From: Rhizophlyctis rosea
Taxonomy: Eukaryota; Chytridiomycota; Chytridiomycetes; Rhizophlyctidales; Rhizophlyctidaceae
Assembly: GCA_027596075.1 (NCBI GenBank)
Contig: JADGJC010000247.1
Location: 1 to 61,388 of the forward strand
Reading direction: 5' to 3'
Length of the DNA stretch: 61,388 nucleotides
Part shown: positions 47,678 through 57,831 of the stretch, piece by piece
How the letters are laid out: each line of letters begins with the position of its first letter
Numbering within the stretch: position 1 is the stretch's first letter
Position numbers and translations under genes: made by a program
The notes under the pieces: model-generated
The model's database searches: none
Seen by the model: the letters and a program-made list of their open reading frames with translations, nothing else
Told to the model about the DNA's origin: nothing

Positions 47678-50600
47678 ATGTCGCAAGCGGGACGTTACGG
47701 GCCGCCTAGTCCGGGTTCGCAAAGCGGGCGTTACGGTCCACCGAGTCCACCTGGGAATGGCTATTATGGTATGTAACCATAGGTGGTGCGCGTCTGAAGA
47801 GGAAGGATGAAGAGCGGGGCCAAGCGACCATGTTCAGTGATTGAATTCATTCGACGAATCAGATTGAGCGCCTTGTAAATAAACAAAACACTTGGGGATG
47901 GAGTATGATCGCAAAGCTGATCACATGTCACTAATCGTTGGACGCATTATACAGGACGCGCTGCCCCAACCCCTCCTCCCCAGATGGGACATCCTGTTCC
48001 TCCCCAGCGTTTTGGTCCCGGGCCTGGTTCCCATGTGGGCTCTCACGTCGGATACAGCCCTTCTCCCACCCCGTACTCAGCACCGCACCCACCCCATCCT
48101 CTCCAAGGACCTCCTCCTTCTCATCCCGTAGATATTGACATCCAACACTTCCGAGGTCCCCCAATGCCTAACCCTATGATGGGACGCAAACGCACGGTCC
48201 GCAACATCCCGCTTACACCCCAGGGAAATCTCGTCATTGACGTCCCTGTTCCCGACCGCGTCCTCGCCATGGGCAAGCACCAAGCCGGCGAAGAGTTTAC
48301 CCACATGCGATACACAGCAGCTACCTGCACAGCCGACGAGTTTGCATCCCGAGGATACTCACTTAGACAGCAAGAGTACGGCAGGCAAACAGAGTTGTTC
48401 ATCGTCGTCACGATGTACAACGAAGATGACTTCCTGTTTTGCAAGTCCATGCACGCCATCATGAAGAACATTTCTCATCTGTGCACCCGTACACGGAGTC
48501 GGACGTGGGGAGCTGAGGGGTGGAAGAAGGTGGTCGTCTGTATCGTGTCGGATGGACGGTCAAAAGTTAATCCGCGTGTGTTGAACGTACTTGGGTTGAT
48601 GGGAGCGTTCCAAGACGGCATCATGAAGGATCACGTGAACGATAAGCCGGTAGTTGCCCATTTGTTCGAGTACACAACACAGTTGTGTGTGGATGAGGAG
48701 TTGAAGGTGAAGGGACATGAGAAGGGATTTGTTCCCGTTCAGATTCTGTTTTGTTTGAAGGAGAAGAACGCAAAGAAGGTAAGGTCTCATTGTGCATCCC
48801 TCTGCGCACTATACATTCTGACATTGTGATTTCACCCATCTCAGATCAACTCCCACCGATGGTTCTTCAACGCTTTCGGCCCACTTCTTCGCCCCAACGT
48901 TTGCATCCTTATCGACGTCGGAACCAAACCGCAACACACCGCCCTGTACCACTTGTGGAAAGCATTCGACCGGAGCCCATCCGTCGGAGGCGCTTGTGGA
49001 GAGATTTACGCAGAACTCGGCACTGGGTGCATGAACCTACTGAACCCACTTGTAGCCGCGCAGAACTTCGAGTACAAAATGTCAAATATCCTTGATAAGC
49101 CCCTAGAGAGTGTCTTCGGTTACATTTCGGTGTTGCCCGGTGCTTTCTCCGCCTATCGGTATGTGGCATTGCAAGGGAAGCCGTTGGCACAGTACTTCAA
49201 GGGGGAGACGATGCATGGTGGAGCAGACATCTTTGCGGCGAACATGTACTTGGTGAGTTCTGTTTGCATGGTTGCGGACGTCCGCTTGTGACGAGAGAAC
49301 TCAATGACGGTGCATGATCATAGGCCGAAGATCGTATCCTCTGTTTCGAGCTGATGTCCAAGCGCAACCAGGGCTGGTCCCTCAAATACGTAAAGGCAGC
49401 AAAGGCCGAAACGGATGTACCCGACGCGGTTCCCGAATTCATCTCCCAACGTCGTCGATGGCTCAACGGGTCGTTCTTCGCGGCTGTACACGCCTTGACG
49501 CATTGGTACTGGATCTTCCGGTCGGGACACAACATCTTCCGGAAAATCGCCTTGTTGTTCTTGTTCTTGTATAACTTCATTCAGCTTTTATTCAGTTGGT
49601 TCGGATTGGTGAGTCATCATACGATGTTTTTCCAGCGTTGGAAGCTGCGATCTAACCACATATCTCGTACCACCAGTCATTCTTCTACCTCACCTTCGTC
49701 TTCCTCCTCCAAGGCGACTTCATCCCCAACCAAAGCATCCCCGACGCCTTCTTCGGCAAAGGCAACATCGTCTACACCGTCCTCCGCCAAATGTACGTCA
49801 TGGCCATCATCATGACCTTCATCTCCTCCCTCGGCAACCGTCCACAAGGCTCCAAATGGATGTACACCATCATCATGGTCCTCTTCGCCGTCATCATGGC
49901 AACCATGACCTACGTGTGCGGGTACAACATCTACCAACTGGTGCCCAAATCCTCGAAAGAATGGCAGAATATCGGGAACATCATCAAAACAGTACCGGCG
50001 TTGCGTGATGTTGTGCTCAGTTTGGCTAGCACATACGGACTGTACATCCTGAGCAGTATCATCTACTTGGAGCCGTGGCATATGCTTACGAGTTTCGTGC
50101 AGTATATGTTCTTGATGCCGAGTTTCATTAATATTTTGAACGTTTATGCATGTAAGTTGGCCATTCGTAACGCCATTCCATCCATCATCCATTGCTCACA
50201 ACGTCTCCATCCACCACAGTCTGTAACCTCCACGACGTCTCCTGGGGCACAAAAGGCGACAACGACGCAAACGCAACCGACCTTGGCGCCGTAACCGCAA
50301 AATCCAAAGACGGCAAACAAATGGTGGAAGTCGACATCCCCACCGAACGCAACGACATCAACGCCAACTACGAGAAGTTCCTCTCCGGGTTGGCGCAGCC
50401 CCGTCCCAACGGGAACAAAGGCCGGGACGCAAAAACAAAGCAGGAGGATTACTTCCGCAACTTCAGGACGAAAGTCGTGTGTTTGTGGGCGTTCAGTAAT
50501 GCGTTGATCATCATTGTGTTGACGGATGATAGTATGAGGAAGTATTTGTTCCAAGGGTTGGGGGTTAATGATAACTCGCAGTTCAATCCTTATTTGCAGG

Positions 50601-50754
50601 TAAGCTTCGGATGTGTTGATGCTTATCCATTCCGTGACATTGCAACTGACACACGCTTTCCTTTAGTTCATCTTCTACTCCGTCCTTGGTTTGTCTACCT
50701 TCCGGTTCATCGGTTGCGTAGTATACCTTGTCGTGAACATGATCTGCGGGTGAA
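47678..50754 (+). CDS. CHS1: Chitin synthase
   Basis: Processive family 2 glycosyltransferase that builds chitin from UDP-GlcNAc at the plasma membrane. Seven exons, about 850 residues. Exon 1 codes [20 protein letters not shown] with a duplicated GRYGPPSP motif, and a Pro-rich disordered N-terminus follows. The domain starts around [20 protein letters not shown] and [20 protein letters not shown]. Key motifs are [61 protein letters not shown] and the product-site signature [17 protein letters not shown]. At least six membrane spans follow. The last exon is [20 protein letters not shown] to MICG. It is a conventional class I-III (division 1) type, without a myosin or cytochrome b5 domain. The exact class, and hence the number in the gene symbol, is not settled. 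Confidence 0.93.
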
Positions 50755-52516
50755 GACTGATGGTGGAGATGGATAGCCCAAGTTGGGAAGCAGATGTATG
50801 TAGCTGTTAGATCAAGTTATGTAGAGCGGCGACGTGGAAGCGCCGCCTGTATAGAGACTAGTCATTTGTTTGGACCCGTTGAGGTCTTCTGTAGTTTTTT
50901 GTTTGTAGTCAACAAGTAGTTCTTGAAAACTGATGCGTGTCGTGGAAGTGCACTGGAAGGACGATGTATTGGCGGTTGCGACTGGTGAAGTCTTCATTGG
51001 TACAGGCCGAAAGAACAAACATCGCAATATCAATCACAACTCATAAGTCAAGATGTTATCGCATTATATTATGCTACCAAAAACTCAATACAAAAAGAGG
51101 AGACTTGTCTACTGAAGACGGATCTTCAGCAGCCACCGAGTGTCACGGTCGCTTTGCTATGATTTTCACGACCCGCCGCTTTCCTAGGAGCAAACAAACG
51201 AAGTTTAGTAAAAGCGTATGATAGAACGTTGCACCGTAGCCTTCTTGAAATATAAGTGTGACACTGATCTCCATGTCACTCGACGCTGCCTTGTTTCACC
51301 CCTTGCGTAGTCATGAATGTCGGTGGAGAAGCTTTTTCTAACCATTCCCCACCCCTCCGTGTCATGATTGTCGGTGGCTGTTAACCACCCCACAACTACG
51401 GCCCACACTCAAGTGGGAACAAGTACACCATGACCGATTCCCCAGTCAGGCACTAACAGTTGCGCCTGAAGAGGACCGACCACGACGCACCCACTCCCCC
51501 ATCGAGTGAAAACATCCATATTGATCCAACATTCGCACTGCGGAAGGACCCACGCGGCAGTGTAATAACGTGTATCATTTCAGCTGGCAATAGTCAGCCT
51601 GTCCTTCATCAACGTGCTATAGGCAGACGCTTTTACTAACGCGTAGCAAGGTGACGATCCATGATCCAAAGAAAAGTAAATGTACTCCCGATGATGGATT
51701 CACAAGAGCGGGGACCAACCACTCCCGTCAAGTAGGCCGCCGAACGTTCACCAGAAGAACGTATCCCCCCGAATGAACGCAGTTGGATCAACGTCTAGGA
51801 TGACTTTGTCACGTTCCACCCGCGGTAACTTTGCGGGTGCAAAAGGTAGCCCAAGTGCATTGGCTACGGTGCGAAAGTGATGAACTCCACAAAATGTAAT
51901 CGCCATTTCTCACCCCCTCCCCCGAGTCTTACTACTCGGCCTGATGGCGCTTTGAGCGCCCACTCACCCCACCCCCCGCTCCCCATACAGCAAAGACAGT
52001 GTACCTGTGCCGCATGTGGAATCGATACTTCAAACATGCAGCCGAGTTCTGAACCCCATCGGACTTGCTGGTGGGGATGCGTGAGAATGGAAGCAGGTGC
52101 TCCAACTTTCCGATGTGAGGATATCCAAAACCTCAGAACGGCAGGGCTCAAGCACACTGGTGAGAATCTAGACTAATAGCATACGAGGCACGTCTCAATT
52201 GGATGAGGAAAGCCAGAAACGTTGAATGGAAGAAACTAGCGAGCGAAAGATGATGGATGGGCACAGTCGATTTTGAATTTTTGAGGACCCTCCAGACGGA
52301 TCAATAGCCATCTGGATGGGATAGCTCAGTTATGGTGAGCTATCTATCCTCCCATTGTTTACAAACACAACTTTGTGCTACCCACCTGCGGAAAAGGAGA
52401 CGGCGAGCGCACGAACGCGAAACTCTGTCTTTGCTGGAGGTGAAGAATGAAATATGGCTGCATGGTTGGTCGAAGTGTTCCCACCTCAGGTGTGAATTAC
52501 AACGCAGTCCATAACA
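50755..52516. other. Intergenic region upstream of the expansin-like gene
   Basis: 1.76 kb with no supported exon. 51860-52180 is open on both strands by composition only. Short hairpins occur at 51922-51939 (CCGAGT-CTTACT-ACTCGG) and 52320-52344. The sequence 51200-51900 shows nothing recognisable. Confidence 0.45.
52320..52344. repeat. Perfect inverted repeat (hairpin)
   Basis: GATAGCTCA, a 7-base loop GTTATGG, then TGAGCTATC. A perfect 9-bp stem about 170 bases upstream of the expansin-like start codon. It resembles part of a tRNA D-arm but no tRNA fold fits around it. Confidence 0.6.
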
Positions 52517-53447
52517 ATGCAGTCCGTACTCAACCTCATTCTCCTGTCTTGCCTGCTCGCAGGTTTCACAACAGCTCAGCAATGGGTGCCAGGTCATTCG
52601 ACGCACTACGGTGGGTTTACTCTCACTGGCGTCTTTCAATTGGCGACCTGACTCACAATTGCCACTTACAGGTCCCTTCCCCTCTGACCCAACACAAAAC
52701 GAAGCAGGCTATCGCGACCTGGAAGTCGGCGTGGGGTGCTCGACCGGGACGTCTGACCCGGAGTGGAGCGAGATTCTAAGTCATGGAGTGTGGAATAGTA
52801 CTTTGGACCCTGGTGTTGGTGAGTGAGGGAGGTTTTGGGGTTGGAACTATGGGGCCAATGCAAGCAAACATCCGTGAGCTGTGGATTTTGAAACAACCAT
52901 TCTCATTCTCTCTCTTGTCCTCATTCACCTTCAAAACATTCATGCCTCAATGACCACAGTATGGCCGCAAGTCGCAACCGTAGCAGTCTCACAGTACATC
53001 TACTCCCCCATCCGCAACCAAGTTTGCTGGCAAAAAATCCAAATCCGAAACGCCAACAACCACTCAGCAACCGTTGAAGCCCGCGTCGTCGATTGGTGTC
53101 CCACAAATGGATGCAACTGGTCACCCTCCCAACGTGCTTTCAACGTCGATATATACGGCGAGAAAACCTGGTACGCACTGGGCGGTAGCAAATCCGGTGG
53201 CTCCCTTAATATTGAGATTCAATGGCCTAATGGAGTGGATCCGTATAAGTTGTCAGCGCAGGCGGGGGATAGTGGGGGTTTGAGTACTGGGGCGAAGGCG
53301 GGCGTGGGAGTTGCGGTGGTTATCTGTTTGGGTGCTTTGGGGTTGGGTGTGTGGTTTGGGGTGAGGAAGTGGCAGGAGAAGCGGCTTTTGGGGAGGTATA
53401 GCACTGATCTGCCGAGTATGGGTCAAGGGCATAGGATGTATACGTAA
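52517..53447 (+). CDS. Expansin-like (double-psi beta-barrel) membrane-anchored surface protein
   Basis: Probable cell-surface protein acting on or within polysaccharide walls. Three exons join in phase: 52517 to about 52611, about 52672-52820 and about 52961-53447. MQSVLNLILLSCLLAGFTTA is a signal peptide. The barrel contains STHYGPFPSDPTQNEAGY, GVGCSTGTSDPEW and VWPQVATVAVSQYIYS. It also has VCWQKIQIRNANNH, VVDWCPTNGCNWSPSQRAF and LNIEIQWPNGV. These give the expansin/barwin pattern of paired Cys and the WCP turn. A transmembrane helix (AGVGVAVVICLGALGLGVWF) with a short basic cytosolic tail follows. So the predicted topology is type I, unlike most secreted expansin-like proteins. No carbohydrate-binding module was seen. 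Confidence 0.75.
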
Positions 53448-54070
53448 TAAACGAGCGATGAGGGACAGTTGATGTTTTTGGGACAATCCTGTATATAGTG
53501 ACAGATTTAGATTTGAGGGCGAGTATTGGTCTGTTTAGTAAATCCCTCATTATCCATATGTAGTTTCAATAGAGGTACTAGAATGTCTTTAGTATCTGTT
53601 TTGTCTCCGTAGTTTTTGTAAGATATATATGCACATTCAAATGTAGGATTAGCAAGTGAACCTAGATTTACACAACTTCTTCGCCAAGTTTTGCTCCTGA
53701 CGACGACTTGGAGACCCTGTCACGTTACCAAATGCTGACATACAGTCTCTGCACTCGTCCGAATGCCGGATATTCAAGAATTGCAGTGTATGGTATTTTC
53801 CTATGAGCTGTGCACGCACATAGGGGTATCCTTATTTTTAAACAACAATGCACTCGCCTATCCCGCGTGTTCTGTTTACCAACAAATCAACAAATACACA
53901 CAACTTCCCTGCGATGTCCCGGTGATCCCGTCATCCACCCATCCCCCATCAATGCCACACAAACACCAGAAGACGAGCTGTGTGAAAATTTGGGCCCAGC
54001 TTTTGTGACACTACAAGAAAAATCGGCCCCGCATCGGCAGCTTCCAAGGGATGGAGCTGCGTCCAGCATT
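53448..54070. other. Convergent spacer, no gene recognised
   Basis: About 620 bases between the expansin-like gene and the BTB remnant. AT-rich 3'-end sequence (GTAAGATATATATGCACATT near 53618) is the only notable feature. Confidence 0.4.
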
Positions 54071-54790
54071 CTACCAGGGCAGCACGTAATGAACAGACGT
54101 ACAGCGGTGACCAATGGAAGAGAAAGTGTTGTTGGCAAACGACTGCGCAATGGTGCGGAAGAGAGCCGGATTCGCGATGTTCTTACAACTGTTTTCCATG
54201 GTGGTTGTGAATTGTTTCAATACTTCCAAATAAACGTGGGCGTCGTGATAACAAAGGGATGAAGACGGGGGAGACACAAAATGGGCGATGAAAGCCTTTG
54301 AGTTTTCAAAGAAAAGGCGTATCACGTCCGCCAGGACTGCTTCGACAAGCCGTGGCGTCTGTGCCTGTTCAAATGCCTGTAACCACGTCCCGCGCGTTTC
54401 CCATGAGAAGATCGTGAAAATGGTGGAACAAAGACGTTGGATTCCGGCGGGCATGAGGCAGTAATTGAAGGCTTGGTCGACTTCCAAGATTAGCTCTGAT
54501 GGGAATTCACTAAGCTAACAGGGCCTTTTCACCTGAAATTGCGTCCAAAGCGCACTCTCAATTGTATCCAGATTTTCCCCAACGTCGGGAAATATGCATT
54601 GCAAGACAGTTTCAAGCTCTCAAAGGTGATGGGGGTGTCGGCCAGTTTCACCTCCCTTAATGATGTCTCTTTCCACGTGTCGGATCCGAATAGGGTCCTG
54701 AAATGCATGGAACGGGCCATCAAAATTTCTTTTTGTGCGGGAAACCTCTGCTGTCCCAAGATAAAGGTGACATCCGCATTCACGCCAGTC
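54071..54790 (-). pseudogene. Broken BTB/POZ-domain gene
   Basis: From 54790 down the strand reads TGVNADVTFILGQQRFPAQK, ARSMHFRTLFGSDTWKETS and LADTPITFESLK, a clear BTB domain. The expected next block (VLQCIFPDVGENLDTIESAL) lies in another frame after a one-base shift near 54605-54620. That frame then meets TAG at 54515-54517. Beyond the stop, the same frame continues SEFPSELILEVDQAFNYCLM and a helical region to VLPW at 54071. A splice acceptor (TTCTCTTAG) precedes the BTB block, but no first exon with a start codon was found. Two lesions within 100 bases suggest decay rather than one sequencing error. Confidence 0.6.
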
Positions 54791-55138
54791 TAAGAGAAAT
54801 TCCGCGGGTCCATTTGAAACGGGGTGGAAAGTGCGGGCCCTTGCATTGCAAAGTACTTGATATGGTTAGACCGTAGGGGTTTGTCAAGATGCTAACAGGG
54901 GTTGGAGGGAGAATACACTCGATATGAATTGAGTATCTTCATCTTCTCAGCTATCTAAAGGGTCCAAGACTCCTTGACATGAGCGGCACAGTTGGCGTGG
55001 CTTTTGCCGCCACAATGTGCCTTCTGCCGCGTGCAACTCCCATCTCAACAGATCTCAAAACACTCCCACTTCTCCTCCGTTTCGACCAAACGAATCCCCT
55101 TGACAGAACGGTCACTCGACTCCCCAAAACAAAACAAA
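54791..55138. other. Spacer between BTB remnant and J-domain gene
   Basis: About 350 bases, divergent in orientation. It includes the J-domain gene leader. The plus-strand open frame from 54979 has no family signal and is replaced by the J-domain start at 55139. Confidence 0.4.
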
Positions 55139-56608
55139 ATGAACTCCGAATTCGTGCAGCAGGTGAGGCGCTTCGCTTCCTTACGGTTTTGTCGCGAACA
55201 CTCACATTGCTTTCCGCCCGTTGTAGATGCTTTTCTGGATGTTCCTTCCAGTGAGCGTTTTCAAAATGTCATACTTGCTGCCACCCCAACTGAGATATAT
55301 TTCTGTCGGCAGGGCACAATCACAAACTTTGTACAGAATTATATATATTACCCATATGTTCACAAAGGACGCACTCCTGGGCAAAACGAACCCAGTAAGT
55401 TAAAAATGAGGCATGAGGGTTGGCGACCCACTCACTGACGTGACTTCAGGTTACCGAAGACATAATAGAACAATATATGTTATCGTCGTCTTGTCATACC
55501 TGGTCTATACTTTCGTCCAAGTGAGGGGCCCTTCGTTGCAAACTGCTTGCCGTAGTCAGCATTGACGGAGGGTTTTACAGGTGGAGCGAGGCTTGCCCCC
55601 AACAGTTTATGACTATCTTCAATTGCCGCGAACCTTTGACCAACGGGACCTAAAATCTCAATATCGAGCGTTGTCTATGAAATACCATCCGGTATGGGCA
55701 TCATGGTAGTTGCTGTTGCATTCCACGTTCCACTTACCTCTGATGATTAGGATGCGATGCAACATGTAAGAACGTACAAGCGGTGTGATGGGACAGTTTC
55801 CATATCCTGATTTTAAGGGGCTTCACAGCGGAGTGAACAAGAACAGAAAATGGGGCAAACAACATATCTGCATATTCGGCATGCATACGATGTTCTAAAA
55901 GACCCAGTTACTCGGGCGGCATACGGTGCGGTATACCTCATCAGTTATCTCACCCAGACAATGTACTAAAGACATCCTAATGCAGACAAGTTTGGAGATA
56001 CCATCTTTTCCTGTACGCACTGCCGAACGATGCGCGATCACCTATATGCATCGTTCCGGAGTTTCCTTACATTCTACGTCGGCTCAGCGCTGTTCCTGGG
56101 CGTCCTTAGCATCTTTGGCAGAGTAAATTACGGCCGCTTTTGGCGATTCGTCGGTCTGGTGGGGATGGCGGCCCTAGAAGGCACCATCATCTTAGGAGAC
56201 ACAGATCCAACAGCTCTCCTAGTTCCATGGCGATCGACCCACGAGCGTATCGTCATGCTGCATCAACTTTTTGTCGTTTTGTCAATTGCACTCTCTCAGA
56301 TCGGCCCGATTCTCAATCCTGAGAAGACTCGGACGACAAAGCAAATGATTCATGAGCTGGACGCAATGACGAATATGCAATTGAAAGAATCGACGGAAGC
56401 ATTCAGAGCCGCTTTTGAACCGTTTGCGGATGATCCACATGCAGCTGGTATGCTGCAGAGAAAGATGGAGAAGGTTGGTCTCAGTACCTTGTTCATTACG
56501 GAAACATTGCTGACTCCCTTTGTTTAGCTTGCTATTGACTTCCGATTATTTGAGGATACTAATCTGCAGTCGGCTGCAGCAAGAGCTAGAAATAGACGGC
56601 GAACCTAG
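55139..56608 (+). CDS. ER-membrane J-domain (DnaJ-like) protein
   Basis: Hsp70 co-chaperone predicted to sit in the ER membrane. Short exons join as MNSEFVQQ, MLFWMFLP, GTITNFVQNYIYYPYVHKG to QNEPS, then YRRHNRTIYVVIVVLSYLVY (membrane span 1). The J domain follows: PPTVYDYLQLPRTFDQRDL, SQYRALSMKYHP and DAMQH (the HPD triad is formed across an intron at about 55690-55750), and YLHIRHAYDVLKDPVTRAAY. Further hydrophobic spans follow (LTFYVGSALFLGVLSIFGR, then GLVGMAALEGTIILG and LFVVLSIALSQIGPIL). The last exon gives LAIDFRLFEDTNLQSAAARA and a basic end, RNRRRT. It resembles a fungal ER J-protein group. Topology and partner Hsp70 are inferred. Confidence 0.78.
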
Positions 56609-56730
56609 TTTTGTAAATTGACATTGTCAGTTCTATATATTGATAAGTACAAATTTTGAACTACAAAATGCGAAGTTACTGATGGGATACATGTATGAAA
56701 CTCCTACACTATCCTACCCTGCGGACTACC

Positions 56731-57831
56731 CTATTTTCCGACCTTTCGCCTCTTTGTTGCCCTTCCCGGAGTGGTCCCCGTTTCCTTTGTGGTCGCCGTT
56801 GCCTTGGCCTTCCCCTTGCCCTTCTTTCCCTCCGTCTGTCCCGCTGGCTCTATCTCGGTAGTCTGCGTCTGCTGCCCTGTTGGTATAATCCCCGTCGCTT
56901 CCGCATACCCAGGTCTGAAGATCATGGGGCAGTTAGCTAGATTCCAATACTTTGTGGATGGCCCTACTGGTTTTGCACCATGATACCCAATGACCGACAC
57001 CCTCTTATCGTCCTCCGGATGCTTCAAAGGTGACACAGCGTGAGGAAGGATGGCACCCTCGAACAAGACCATTGTGCGTTTGTAGCATCTGATAAGGATT
57101 CCGTAGGTAAGGAGCAGGAAGTCGCCGTCGAACTCGTTCTCTTTGGGTGCGGGACGAAGGATCTTGTTGGGCCGATCAACGAAGCTTGCACTCCAAGAAC
57201 CGTGAACATCGCCAAAGTCCAGGTGCGCATCCGCAACACCACCGCGGCCACTTTCGTTTACGGAGAGGTTGCTCGGTCCGGTAGTCGTTCTTTGGTGTTG
57301 ATGGCTGAGGGCAGGCTTGTGAGCGATGGGCAGCTCCCTGTTTTGAGACCTGCATGTTGGTGACAGCATAATCCTTCAGGAAAAGGCTCGGCGGCATCTA
57401 AAGAATGGCAAATGGAGTTGTCCAAAGGGTCGTTTCTAGCGTTCGCAAGTAAATGGAGTTCTTGCTTCGTCATATCCTCGACAAGGTTGTCCTGGATACC
57501 AGGACCCATCCACTCCAGCGCATATTGCGCCAAGCCGATGACAGGATCGGTGTGCGCATTGAAGTCCTGTCGCAATGGAATTTTCAGCATGAGACGTTTC
57601 GAATTGATTTGCTTGCAAAACATACCTCCAAATCCTTCCTTTCCTCCGGACTGTAATGAATTGGATTTCCCGCCCTCGGCAACTGGAGTTGGACCTGATC
57701 GCTGGCAGAGAAAAGTCCTGGTATTTGCCCGGGACGAGGCAAAATGCCTCCAGGCCTAGGAAAATGTTAGGAATGCAAATTGATACATCTCACCTTGATG
57801 AACCTACTTCTTTGTGAGGGCACCTTTCCAT
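56731..57831 (-). CDS. Candidate 2-oxoglutarate/Fe(II) oxygenase of TET/JBP type
   Basis: A start at 57831 (MERCPHKEVGSS) joins RPGGILPRPGQIPGLFSASD over an intron, then QLQLPRAGNPIHYSPEERKD. After another intron it reads DFNAHTDPVIGLAQYALEWM. The downstream frame reads VADAHLDFGDVHGSWSASF (a possible H-x-D iron pair) and LLLTYGILIRCYKRTMVLF. GAILPHAVSPLKHPEDDKRV could supply the distal His and the 2-oxoglutarate Arg. The C-terminus is a Lys-rich tail ending RATKRRKVGK, a nuclear localisation-like signal. The junction near 57300-57400 between the two halves needs a frame change that was not resolved as a clean intron. So this may be a mis-modelled exon or a damaged gene. The family call is by motif pattern only. 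Confidence 0.35.

Noticed and set aside
49677..50192. Antisense frame in chitin synthase rich in Asp, Glu and His
   Set aside because: Mirror of membrane-span codons of the chitin synthase. No independent support.
52310..52350. tRNA-like GGATAGCTCAGT
   Set aside because: The sequence is explained by a simple inverted repeat. No acceptor stem, anticodon arm or T-arm can be placed around it.
54979..55254. Plus-strand frame starting MSGTVGVAFAATMCLL
   Set aside because: It overlaps the leader and first exons of the J-domain gene, whose splice phases all agree with the 55139 start.
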